Positions 5,448-13,618 of a stretch of 15,436 nt of DNA are shown here, piece by piece. Where the stretch lies: NCBI GenBank assembly GCA_905373555.1, contig CAJPTP010000007.1:1-15436 (forward strand), read 5' to 3'. This stretch comes from an uncultured Francisella sp. (GTDB taxonomy: Bacteria; Pseudomonadota; Gammaproteobacteria; Burkholderiales; Neisseriaceae). Positions within the stretch are counted from its first letter, which is position 1; every line of letters begins with the position of its first letter. Under the pieces are notes generated by a model. It was not told the DNA's origin. It saw nothing but the letters and a program-made list of their open reading frames with translations, and did not search any database. The position numbers and the translations under genes are program-made.

Positions 5448-8400
5448 ATGATCCCCAAAGAATTGTTTGATCGCTTCGCCGACCCCGCGCCCAACCCCGA
5501 TCTGGACGCCGCGTTCGTTTCGGCCTGCCGGGACTTTTTGCGCTGCGCCCCGGGATGGCGCGGCGTTTCGCCCGAGTCGGCGCCGCCTTGCGCCGAGGGC
5601 GATCCGCCCTTCGACTTTTGGGCCGTTTCGGCGAGCGGCGAAAACTGGGCGGTCGTGTGCGACCGAACGGGCCGGGGCGATAGATTGGGCCCCGCCCTCG
5701 CGGCGCGCCCGCATTCGGCCGCGCCCGACGGCGCGGGCGCGCTGTGGATGACGGCCTCGGCGGCCCGAGGCTCGGGCAAAGGCGGGAGCGAGCCGCCCCC
5801 TCGGCCCGGGGTGTTGCGCATCGATTGGCTCGACATGCTGGCCGCCGATTTGGATTGGGCGCGTTGGGCCGAGGGCGGCGCATTGGCCCGCGTCCGGCGC
5901 AAGGCGCTCAAAGCCCATCAGCGCCGGGCCGCGGCGTCCGTTTTGCGGCTGCTTCGAGCCGAAGATCGGGCCAAACTGGTGATGCCTTGCGGCTCGGGCA
6001 AGACCCTGTGCGCCGTGAGGCTCATGGATCGGTTGGTGGGCGAGGGGGAGTGGGGGCTGATGATGTTCCCCTCCTTGGCGCTGCTTGACCAAACCTACAA
6101 GGAAGCCGCCTTGCAGTGCGAAAGGCCTTTCTTGGCCTTTGCGCTGTGCTCCGACGACAGCGTCGGGGCGGGCGCCGCGCTCGGCGGGGCGGATGCGCAG
6201 GGCGCCGCCTTGTCCGATCTGCCCTATCCCGCGAGCACCGACGGCGAGGCGACGGGCAGGGCGATGCGCTTGGCCGTTGAGCGCGACCCCAGGGCCCGGG
6301 CCATCGTGTTTTCCACCTACCAAAGCTCGGCCGCCGCCGCGCTGGCGCAGAAAACCGCGGGCGCCCCTTACGCGTTCGCCGTGATGGACGAGGCGCATCG
6401 CACGGCCGTCGCCCAATCGCGCCCGGATTCGGCGTTCGCCTTGGCCCACGGTTTGGGCGCGAACCCCAAAATGCTTTGCCGCAAAAGGCTGTACATGACG
6501 GCCACGCCGAGGATCTACTCGCCCGACGCCAAAGCTTTGGCCGCCTTGGCCGCCAAACGGCTTGCGGCCGATCCGCCAAAGGCCGTTGAAGGCGCGGCCG
6601 ATCGGGATCAAAAGGGGAGCGTCGAAGGGGCGCCGGTTGGGGTCGCTAGCTTGGAAAGGGGCGCCCCGGGCGCCCGGTCGGGCGCAGGCGCGCCCGGCTC
6701 CGGGCCCGCTTGGGGGCTGCTGAGCATGGACGATGAGGCGGTGTTCGGCAAAACCGCCTATGAGCTGAGCTTTTCGCGGGCGCTGGAGCTGGGGCTTTTG
6801 AGCGATTACAGGCTTCGGGCGATCTTGATTCCCAAAATCGCCGTCGCCCCCGCGGCCAACGCGCTCAACGCCATGACCGGCTCGTCTTTCGACGCCAAAA
6901 CGGTGGCGGAGGTGTATGCCGCGTGCGCCTACCTGGCGGGCGCCGATTTCGTGTGCGGCTTGGATCCGACGGCGCCTTGCGATTCGGATGCGCCCCCCAA
7001 CGGGCGCGCCGTCGCGTTTTGCTCCTCCATCGCGGCCTCGCGCAAGCGCGCGGCGTGCTTTGAGGCCATGCGCGCGGCGTTCTCGAGGCAAAAAGGCGAA
7101 CTGTTCGAGGGGCTGCCCGTCGCCCCGGTTTTGGCCCCGGAAATGGCCTTCGACCATGTCGACGGCTCGATGCGCCAGTGGAGGCGCCAGCAAAAGCTGG
7201 ATTGGCTGCGCCAAGGGGGCGGCGGCGAAGCGCCCGGGCGCGGCGCCGAGCGCGGCGCCAGAACGCTGTGCAACGCCCGTTGCCTCACCGAGGGCGTGGA
7301 TGTGCCCGCCCTGTCGGCGGCCGTGTTTTTCGACCCCAAGCGCTCGCCCATCGACGTTGCGCAGGCGGTGGGCCGGATCATGCGCAAAAGCGCGGGCAAG
7401 AGCATCGGATGCGTGGCGCTGCCCATCGCCTCGGGCGCCGCGTCGTGGGCCGAGTTGGAGGGCGCGATCGACGGCAAGGAGATGGATCCCGCGTGGACGG
7501 CGCTGGGCGCCTTGCGCAGCCACGACGACCGGCTCGCGGGCGCGCGTTTCCGCGACCTCGCGCTCAGCGTGTCTTTGGCCTTGGAGCCCGAGCGCATCGA
7601 CGGCTTTTTCGGGCGCTTCGCGCAAAGCAAGGGATCGGCGCCCAAGACGGGCGATTCTCGCGCCCAAGGCGCGCCGATCGGCCAAGGCGCCGAGCGCGCG
7701 AAAGGGCGCGGCGCGCGGGACGGCTTGGCGCGGCCCGGCGACGCCGACGCCCTGATCCGGGCCAAGGAAGAAAGGCGCAAGGAGACCGAACGGCGCAACC
7801 GCTTCGCCTTGGTCGCGGATGATCAGGCGGCGGCCGACCCGTTCGCCGAGCGCGCCTTGCGGCTCAAAGCCCGCGCCGCCGACGCGCGCCGCAGCCTGCG
7901 CGAGGCCCAACCGGGCTTGGGCGAGGAAGGGGGCGAAGGGTATTTGCCCGCGCTGGATCGCATGGGGACCGAGTTTCGCTCGAAGGCCCCCAAAAAATTG
8001 GGCGATGCGAACTATTGGGCGTTCTTCGCCGCCATGGCCGCGCGCATCGCGCCGGAGCTGTCGCGCCGCGTGCGGGCGCTGCCATCCGGCAGCGCCGAGG
8101 TGGCGCGCGCCTTCGACAAGGCGGGCGCCGTGTTGTCCAAGGGGCTGGGGGCCAAGCTCGGGCGCGGGGATTTGGCCGACATGGCCGTGCAGCATCTGCT
8201 CGCGGCGCCGATCTTCGAGGCGCTGTTCGGCCCGGGCGCCCTGTCGGAGGGCTTGGGCTCGGCCTTGAGCGAGCTGGCCCAAGCGTTGAGGCCTTTTGGC
8301 ATCGATCGCGAGACCGAATCGCTGTCCGCTTTTTACGACCAAGTGCGCCGCCTCTCCTCGGTCGCCCAAACCGAGACGGAGCGGCAAGAGACGGTGCGCC

Positions 8401-11078
8401 GGCTGTACGACGGTTTTTTCGCGGGGGCCTTCAAAAAGGACTCGGAACGCCTGGGCGTGGTGTATACGCCCCGCGAAATCGTCGACTTCATTTTGCGCAG
8501 CTGCGCGTCTTTGCTTGAAAGCCGCTTTTCGGCGCGCATCGACGACGAGCGCGTCGCCGTGCTCGACCCGTTCGCGGGCACGGGCGCGTTTTTCGCCCGG
8601 CTGATCGAAAACGGCATGGCCGACGGGCGCTTGGCGCGATTGGCGGATTTTGGGGAGGCCGGGGCGGACTCCGGATGCATTCGCCAAGCGGGAGAAAAAG
8701 CCGAGGAGCCGGGGCTCGAGGCGCCGGAAGGGGCCGGGGGGCGCGAGGAGGGCTCGAGGCGCCAAGGCGGCGAGAAACTGTATTCCAACGAGATTGTGCC
8801 CATCGCCCATTACGTGGGGGCGGTCAATCTTCGGGCGTCGGCGCGCTCGCGCTTCGCCCGGGCCCGGGAGTCGGGGCTCGGCCCTTTGGGAAAGCGGCTT
8901 CAGGGCTTGGGCGAAAAGGAGGCGCGGCTTTTGGCCGACAAAGCGGCCACAAGGCTGCTGCGCGGCGCGAAGTTCCGCGACACCTTCGCCGCCTACGACG
9001 CGCTGCTGGGCGGAGGCGACCCCGAGGCCTGCGCGGCCAACCGCGACGGGCCGACCGTGATCGTGGGCAACCCCCCGTACTCCTCGGGGCAAAGCGACGC
9101 CAATCTCGACAACAAAAACCTGGTTTACGACAACGTCTACGCGCGCATCGCGCAGACTTACTCGGCCCGCTCCAAGGCCATCAACAAAAAATCCCTCTAC
9201 GACACCTACAAGTTGGCCTTCCGCTTCGCCTCCGACGCCGTGGGCCGGCGCGGGATCGTCGCTTTCGTCAGCAACGGCAGCTTTTTGGGCGATAACTCAT
9301 CCGAAGGCCTGCGCGCCAGTTTCGTCGAGGAGTTCGACGACGTCTTTTGCGTCGATTTGCGCGGCAACGTGCGCAAATACATCCAAGACCGCAAAAGCGG
9401 CGAAGGGGAGAACGTCTTCGGGCAGGGCTCGATGACGCCCATTTGCGTGACGTTCTTGGTGCGCGACGGCTCGCGCGGGGAGGGCGAGGCCAAGCGCAAG
9501 GCCCGGATCCGCTACTGGGCGGTGGGCGACAAGCTTTCCGCGGCGACCAAGCTCGCGATTTTGGATTCCTTTTCGGATTTGGGCGATATCCCGTTTCGCG
9601 ACGTCGTTCCCAACGCCGACGGCGATTGGTTGGATCAGCGCAGCGAGGAGTACGCGCGGTTTTTGCCCGCGATCGACCCCGCGACCAAAATGCGCGACGG
9701 CCAAGAGATCTTCCGCGTTTTTTCCTCGGGGGTGGCGTCGGCCAAAGACGCTTGGCTGTACGGGATCGACCGCGAGCAGCTGGAGGCCAAGGCCAAAAGC
9801 TACCTCGAGGCCTACGAGTTGGAGCGCCGGGCGTTCGCCGCCGACCCGAGGCGGCCCGCCTTGATCGACCCGCGCCGGATCAATTGGTCGGAAGGCGTCG
9901 AGCGGCGCTGCCGCAAAGGCCAAGTCGTCAAGTTTGACCCGGGCCGCATCGGCGTGGCGCACTACCGGCCGTTTTTCAAAACGGGGGTTTATTTCGACCG
10001 GGCGCTGTTCGAGCGCTCCTACCGCTTTCCGATGCTTTTCCCAACCAAAGCCGCCCGCAACCTCGCGATCGTGTGCTCGGCGAAATCCACGGCGGCGCGC
10101 TTCGGCGCCTTGATGGTCGACTGCGTGGCCGACCATGGGATCTTGCCTTCCAATCAATGCCTTCCTTTGTATTATTTCGAGCCCCTCGACGCCGATGCGG
10201 CGCGCCGCGACCCTTGGGTCGAGACGGAGGGCGGCGGGGCGGATCTGTCCTCGCCCCCGGGGGCCGCTTGCGCCAAGGCCCGCGTCGCGGCCCTCGGCGC
10301 GGGCCGCGACGGGGGTTGGGGGATGCGCGACCCGCTGGATTTGGGCGGCCCCATTCCGCGCGGCTTCGCCCGCAAAGACGCCATCCGCGACGGCGCCTTG
10401 GCGCTGTTTCGGCGCGCCTACGGCGACGAATCGATCGAAAAGGGCGACATTTTCTTTTACGTGTACGCGGTGATGAACAGCGCCCAATACGTGGGGCGCT
10501 TCAAAAACGATTTGGCCCGAGACAACCCGCGCATTCCGCTGTGCCGGGAGTTTTGGCGATACAGCGAGATCGGGGCGCGCTTGGCGCGGCTGCACTTGGG
10601 TTTCGAGACGGGCCCGCTGCTCGCGGGGGCGGCGCTCTTTGTCGACGGCTCGCGCTATGGGCCCGCCGACGAGGCGGGGATCGCGCGCTTAAGCGCCGAG
10701 CATCCGAGCCTGCTGCATAGCGGCACGGCCAAGTGGGTCAAAACCCGAAAAAACTCGCGCCCGGACAAGAAAAACGCCGCGCAATCCGCGGCCGATTCTT
10801 TCGGCGGCTTGGCCGTGTCCTTCAACCGCAGGCTGACCGTGGCGGGCATCCCGGAGGGCGTGCAGCGCTACGAGCTGTGCGGCAAATCGGCCATGGATTG
10901 GTTTTTTGACCGGCACCGGCCGCGCGTGGACAAGCTTAGCGGCATCGTCAACGACCCCAACCGGCGCCAAGGCGATCCGTCGTACTCCTTGAAACTGATG
11001 CTGAGATTGGCCGAAATGTCGCTGCGATCGGTCGATCTGATCGATTCGCTTCCCGATCGCCTGGACATTCTGCGCTAG
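5448..11078 (+). CDS. Type ISP single-polypeptide restriction-modification-like enzyme with degenerate nuclease site
   Basis: Type ISP enzymes (LlaGI, LlaBIII) combine nuclease, ATP-driven translocase, N6-adenine methyltransferase and target recognition in one chain. Order here: an Mrr-like nuclease position at about residues 5-145, ending in RIDWLDMLAADLDWARW. SF2 helicase motifs follow: Walker A MPCGSGKT 179-186, DEAH 314-317, TATP 351-354 and QAVGRIMR 639-646. Methyltransferase motif I is DPFAGTGAF (1040-1048) and motif IV NPPY is at 1208-1211. A target-recognition and C-terminal part runs from about 1350 to 1876. The nuclease motif that should read Q/E-x-K is VCD (residues 70-72); Asp56 remains. 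Length is 1876 against roughly 1570-1580 for characterised members, because of Gly/Ala/Arg/Glu-rich insertions near 361-424, 725-800, 1070-1110 and 1590-1625. The ATG at 5448 is chosen because upstream in-frame codons only translate the pyrimidine tract. The gene stands alone between housekeeping genes. The family call is firm; loss of cleavage is inference. Confidence 0.92.
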   Translation: MIPKELFDRFADPAPNPDLDAAFVSACRDFLRCAPGWRGVSPESAPPCAEGDPPFDFWAVSASGENWAVVCDRTGRGDRLGPALAARPHSAAPDGAGALWMTASAARGSGKGGSEPPPRPGVLRIDWLDMLAADLDWARWAEGGALARVRRKALKAHQRRAAASVLRLLRAEDRAKLVMPCGSGKTLCAVRLMDRLVGEGEWGLMMFPSLALLDQTYKEAALQCERPFLAFALCSDDSVGAGAALGGADAQGAALSDLPYPASTDGEATGRAMRLAVERDPRARAIVFSTYQSSAAAALAQKTAGAPYAFAVMDEAHRTAVAQSRPDSAFALAHGLGANPKMLCRKRLYMTATPRIYSPDAKALAALAAKRLAADPPKAVEGAADRDQKGSVEGAPVGVASLERGAPGARSGAGAPGSGPAWGLLSMDDEAVFGKTAYELSFSRALELGLLSDYRLRAILIPKIAVAPAANALNAMTGSSFDAKTVAEVYAACAYLAGADFVCGLDPTAPCDSDAPPNGRAVAFCSSIAASRKRAACFEAMRAAFSRQKGELFEGLPVAPVLAPEMAFDHVDGSMRQWRRQQKLDWLRQGGGGEAPGRGAERGARTLCNARCLTEGVDVPALSAAVFFDPKRSPIDVAQAVGRIMRKSAGKSIGCVALPIASGAASWAELEGAIDGKEMDPAWTALGALRSHDDRLAGARFRDLALSVSLALEPERIDGFFGRFAQSKGSAPKTGDSRAQGAPIGQGAERAKGRGARDGLARPGDADALIRAKEERRKETERRNRFALVADDQAAADPFAERALRLKARAADARRSLREAQPGLGEEGGEGYLPALDRMGTEFRSKAPKKLGDANYWAFFAAMAARIAPELSRRVRALPSGSAEVARAFDKAGAVLSKGLGAKLGRGDLADMAVQHLLAAPIFEALFGPGALSEGLGSALSELAQALRPFGIDRETESLSAFYDQVRRLSSVAQTETERQETVRRLYDGFFAGAFKKDSERLGVVYTPREIVDFILRSCASLLESRFSARIDDERVAVLDPFAGTGAFFARLIENGMADGRLARLADFGEAGADSGCIRQAGEKAEEPGLEAPEGAGGREEGSRRQGGEKLYSNEIVPIAHYVGAVNLRASARSRFARARESGLGPLGKRLQGLGEKEARLLADKAATRLLRGAKFRDTFAAYDALLGGGDPEACAANRDGPTVIVGNPPYSSGQSDANLDNKNLVYDNVYARIAQTYSARSKAINKKSLYDTYKLAFRFASDAVGRRGIVAFVSNGSFLGDNSSEGLRASFVEEFDDVFCVDLRGNVRKYIQDRKSGEGENVFGQGSMTPICVTFLVRDGSRGEGEAKRKARIRYWAVGDKLSAATKLAILDSFSDLGDIPFRDVVPNADGDWLDQRSEEYARFLPAIDPATKMRDGQEIFRVFSSGVASAKDAWLYGIDREQLEAKAKSYLEAYELERRAFAADPRRPALIDPRRINWSEGVERRCRKGQVVKFDPGRIGVAHYRPFFKTGVYFDRALFERSYRFPMLFPTKAARNLAIVCSAKSTAARFGALMVDCVADHGILPSNQCLPLYYFEPLDADAARRDPWVETEGGGADLSSPPGAACAKARVAALGAGRDGGWGMRDPLDLGGPIPRGFARKDAIRDGALALFRRAYGDESIEKGDIFFYVYAVMNSAQYVGRFKNDLARDNPRIPLCREFWRYSEIGARLARLHLGFETGPLLAGAALFVDGSRYGPADEAGIARLSAEHPSLLHSGTAKWVKTRKNSRPDKKNAAQSAADSFGGLAVSFNRRLTVAGIPEGVQRYELCGKSAMDWFFDRHRPRVDKLSGIVNDPNRRQGDPSYSLKLMLRLAEMSLRSVDLIDSLPDRLDILR

Positions 11079-11132
11079 GCGATCCGACGGATCCAGGCCG
11101 GGCCTGATTCGGCCCGATTGGGCCGGTTTGGG

Positions 11133-11165
11133 CCAAGCTTCGGCTTGGGCTCTGGTTTTGAGCCC
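11133..11165 (+). terminator. Possible terminator or alternative hairpins after the type ISP gene
   Basis: CCAAGC 11133-11138 pairs with GCTTGG 11143-11148 around a UUCG tetraloop closed by C-G. GGGCTC 11147-11152 can instead pair with GAGCCC 11160-11165, and the two stems share bases 11147-11148. Two smaller stems precede them (GATCC/GGATC at 11081-11093, GGGCC/GGCCC at 11100-11115). No strong T-run follows, only TTTT within the second loop, so termination may be weak. The rest of the 383-nt gap up to 11461 holds the aminotransferase promoter and leader. Confidence 0.4.
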
Positions 11166-11316
11166 CGGGTCAAGGCTCGAGCCCTGCTTCAAGGCGCGGG
11201 CCGTTCGGCGCTTTCCCGCCCGCGGCCGCGCCTTGGAGCCACCCAACGGCCGCGCCCGAGGCATGGGCGCAGGGAAAGGCCGGCAAGGGGCGATTAGGCC
11301 GTCGGGGGCGGCGCGC

Positions 11317-11322
11317 TAGAAT
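11317..11322 (+). promoter_or_regulatory. -10 box of the aminotransferase promoter
   Basis: TAGAAT at 11317-11322 sits in an otherwise GC-rich stretch. TTAGGC at 11294-11299 is placed 17 nt upstream but matches the -35 consensus poorly. Predicted transcription start is near 11329, giving a leader of about 130 nt. Confidence 0.45.
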
Positions 11323-11334
11323 ATCCGACGCATC

Positions 11335-11428
11335 GGCCTTGCCGCTCCCGGTCGCCCGGCCGCGGCGGCAAGCCCGCCCAAGTGCGGGGGCCGCCGATCG
11401 AATCGAGTCATTTGGCGCGGCGGGCGCC
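11335..11428 (+). other. Structured 5' leader of the aminotransferase gene
   Basis: CTTGCCGC, shifted by one at its left edge (about 11338-11345), pairs with GCGGCAAG at 11365-11372, enclosing a 19-nt GC-rich loop. A smaller stem, GGCGC 11414-11418 with GCGCC 11424-11428, lies just before the Shine-Dalgarno. No leader peptide rich in aromatic codons is evident, so classic attenuation is not supported. Its role is unknown. Confidence 0.3.
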
Positions 11429-11461
11429 GTCTCGCCGCCGGAGAGGAGAAGGTCGAATTCT

Positions 11462-12655
11462 ATGTTCGAGCATGTGGAGTACTACGCGGGAGATCCCATT
11501 CTGAGTTTGAATGAGGCCTTCGCCAAAGACGATCGGCCCAACAAGGTCAATCTCGGCATCGGCGTCTATTGCGACGAGGACGGAAAGGTGCCGCTGCTGG
11601 GCTCCGTTTCCAAGTCGATCGATCGGCTGGTCGCCAAGAAAGCGCCCCACACCTACTTGCCCATGGATGGTTTGCCGGACTACCGCAAAGGCGCGGTGCG
11701 CGAGGTTTACGGCGACGACTGCGCCGCGGTCAAGGAAGGCCGGGTGGCGTGCATGCAGTCGCTCGGCGGCACGGGCGCTTTGAGGCTGGGCGCCGCGTTC
11801 ATCGCCCAGTGGTTCCCGGGCAGCAAAGTGTGCGTTTCCAAGCCCACGTGGGCCAACCACATCGCCATTTTCGAGGACTGCGGGATCGAGGTCGGGACCT
11901 ACCCCTATTACGACAAGGACACAGGCGGGGTCATGTTCGATCGTCTGATGGAGAGCGTCAAGGGCATGAGCGCCAAGACGGTCGTGCTGCTGCATGCCTG
12001 CTGCCACAACCCCACGGGCGTCGATTTGAGCGCGCCGCAGTGGGATGAGCTGTTGCGCTTGATCCAAGAGAAGGATCTGATCCCCTTCATGGACATCGCC
12101 TACCAAGGCTTGGGCGACGGCTTCGACCGCGACGCTTACGCCCCGCGCAAGGCGGCGGAGATGGGCTTGCCGCTGTTCGTGTCCAGCTCCTTTTCCAAAA
12201 ACATGTCCTTGTACGGCGAGCGCGTGGGGGCGCTGTCGGTGGTGTGCCCCACGGCCAAGGAAAAGGATCTCGTCCAAGGCCAACTGAAGTCCGCCGCGCG
12301 CAAGATCTACTCCAGCCCCTGCCACTTCGGCGGGCACGTGGTCGCGGGCGTGCTGTCCGACGAGCGTCTGCGTCAAGAGTGGCGCGAGGAAGTCGCCGCC
12401 ATGCGCGCGCGCATCGCCCAAATGCGCCGGGCGCTGCAAGACGCCGTCTCGGCGAAGGTCACCGACCGAGACTTTTCCTACTTCACCAAACAGCGCGGCA
12501 TGTTCAGCTTCACGGGGCTCAACCCCGAGCAGGTGGAGAAGCTCAAGCAAGAGCATGCGGTTTACATGGTCAAAAGCGGTCGCATGTGCGTCGCGGGCTT
12601 GAACAGCCGCAACGTCGAGCGCATCGCCGAAAGCTTCATCGCCGTTTTGAAATAA
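11462..12655 (+). CDS. Aspartate/aromatic-amino-acid aminotransferase (AspC/TyrB class I)
   Basis: This PLP enzyme moves the amino group between aspartate or aromatic amino acids and 2-oxoglutarate, acting in aspartate, tyrosine and phenylalanine synthesis in the cytoplasm. At 397 residues it matches AspC and TyrB of E. coli in length and along the whole chain. Visible signatures: KVNLGIGVYCDEDGKVPLL near the N-terminus, LGGTGALR, CCHNPTGVDL (NPTG 183-186), DIAYQGLGDGF, and SSSFSKNMSLYGERVG with the PLP-binding Lys at residue 246. Near the end are MFSFTGLNPEQV and SGRMCVAGLN, the latter carrying the substrate-carboxylate Arg. The ATG at 11462 follows a strong purine-rich Shine-Dalgarno (GGAGAGGAGAAGG, ending 9 nt before). 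An upstream in-frame start would only add leader sequence. AspC and TyrB cannot be told apart here. It is monocistronic, with promoter and terminator visible. Confidence 0.95.
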   Translation: MFEHVEYYAGDPILSLNEAFAKDDRPNKVNLGIGVYCDEDGKVPLLGSVSKSIDRLVAKKAPHTYLPMDGLPDYRKGAVREVYGDDCAAVKEGRVACMQSLGGTGALRLGAAFIAQWFPGSKVCVSKPTWANHIAIFEDCGIEVGTYPYYDKDTGGVMFDRLMESVKGMSAKTVVLLHACCHNPTGVDLSAPQWDELLRLIQEKDLIPFMDIAYQGLGDGFDRDAYAPRKAAEMGLPLFVSSSFSKNMSLYGERVGALSVVCPTAKEKDLVQGQLKSAARKIYSSPCHFGGHVVAGVLSDERLRQEWREEVAAMRARIAQMRRALQDAVSAKVTDRDFSYFTKQRGMFSFTGLNPEQVEKLKQEHAVYMVKSGRMCVAGLNSRNVERIAESFIAVLK

Positions 12656-12744
12656 CCGCCCCCGGCTGCGCCGGACGGCCCGCTTCGGGCAAACCTCGAT
12701 CGGGCGGCCCCGCTTGCGCCGCGCCGCCCCGGACTGGAAAAAAG

Positions 12745-12770
12745 AATCCGCTGGCAAGCGGATTTTTTTT
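12745..12770 (+). terminator. Rho-independent terminator of the aminotransferase gene
   Basis: AATCCGCT 12745-12752 pairs perfectly with AGCGGATT 12757-12764 around GGCA, followed by T to 12770 (T8 in all). An A-run (12738-12743) precedes the stem, so it could also stop minus-strand transcription arriving from the decayed locus downstream. The 154 nt from 12771 to about 12924 show no gene or other feature I can support. Confidence 0.93.
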
Positions 12771-12924
12771 GCGCCTTGCCGCGGCTTTGCCCCAAAAATG
12801 AAAGCGCGGTTTGACAACTGAGCGCAAAGGGGGAGGCTCCCGCTCGGCCCGCCGGGCGTCGATGCGCCAAGAACGCCCGGGGCGCGGAGCGCAAAAACGC
12901 CCCAAGCATCGCCGAGCCGGATCG

Positions 12925-13570
12925 GGTTGACGCTTGGGCGCGCCATCCTGCGAAGCCAAGCGGCCCGGGCGGCTGTTCAGGCTCCAACTGCAGCCGATCG
13001 ATGGCAAAGAACCCCGCCGTCTGGGCCGGCGCGGCAGCGAGCGCCGGCCCCACGACCGATCCAACGCCATCGACCGCGCAAAGCGAGGCCATGGCGCCGG
13101 CGCTCACCTGGAGCGACGTGATTTGCCACCGGGGCTTGGCCATCCGCCGGGATCGCGGCGAAGAACGCGTCGACCGCCTCGCGGCTGACGAGCAGCCCGG
13201 CAAACACCGGACCCGCCGCAGGCAGAGCCCGCAACGATACGATCAGCAGGATGCGCATGGCCCGGCAGGCGAGCATGAAGCCGCCCACTTTCGCAAGGAG
13301 AACCGTTCGCCGCCCCCGCCGATCACTCAACGCTCCCCGGGGCCGCGACAGCAGTATCCACAACACGCCTCCCACGGTGACCGCCGCGCCGGCCTGCCGG
13401 TGGCCAAATGCAGCGATCGCGCGATCGATCGGGCCGGTCAGGGATGCGAACGCCATCATGGCCATGGCGCAGGTCATGTAGGCCGCCATCAGCGGCTTGA
13501 TGTTGAAGCGGGCCGCGCTAACCAAGGGCTCGCCGCTGACTGTCACCGAGTTCGCGTTGTCTTGAGTCAT
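12925..13570 (-). pseudogene. Truncated, frameshifted MFS transporter remnant
   Basis: Reading begins at ATG 13570 on the minus strand, with GGAGG nine nt upstream, and starts MTQDNANSVTVSGEPLVS. Membrane segments typical of the major facilitator superfamily follow, with the loop 2-3 signature GALSDRRGRRTVLL. The frame is MFS-like up to VANHVAPGER. From about 13095-13105 the homology continues in the frame one nt later, with GAMASLCAVDGVGSVVGPAL, which corresponds to the TM5 motif. After about 12930 nothing transporter-like remains, so roughly the second half of a normal 400-residue protein is gone. It lies downstream of, and in the same direction as, a FyuA-like receptor. A metallophore or siderophore exporter/importer role for the ancestor is inferred from that neighbour. 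The left boundary is approximate. Confidence 0.75.
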
Positions 13571-13618
13571 GTCGTTTCGCCTCCACGGCGCCAAGCCGGA
13601 TGAAGGCGGGTTGCATAG

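Noticed and set aside
4902..9092. A 1396-codon open frame on the minus strand opposite lysO's end and the type ISP gene
   Set aside because: It is the antisense shadow of GC-rich codons. Composition is Arg/Ala/Gly/His-rich with no recognisable domain, and it lies opposite genes with clear family motifs.
11408..12946. A 512-codon minus-strand frame across the aminotransferase
   Set aside because: It is a shadow of an unmistakable aminotransferase gene and crosses its terminator.
13001..13603. A 200-codon plus-strand frame across the MFS remnant
   Set aside because: It is the reverse complement of recognisable membrane-protein sequence, with no family or start signal of its own.
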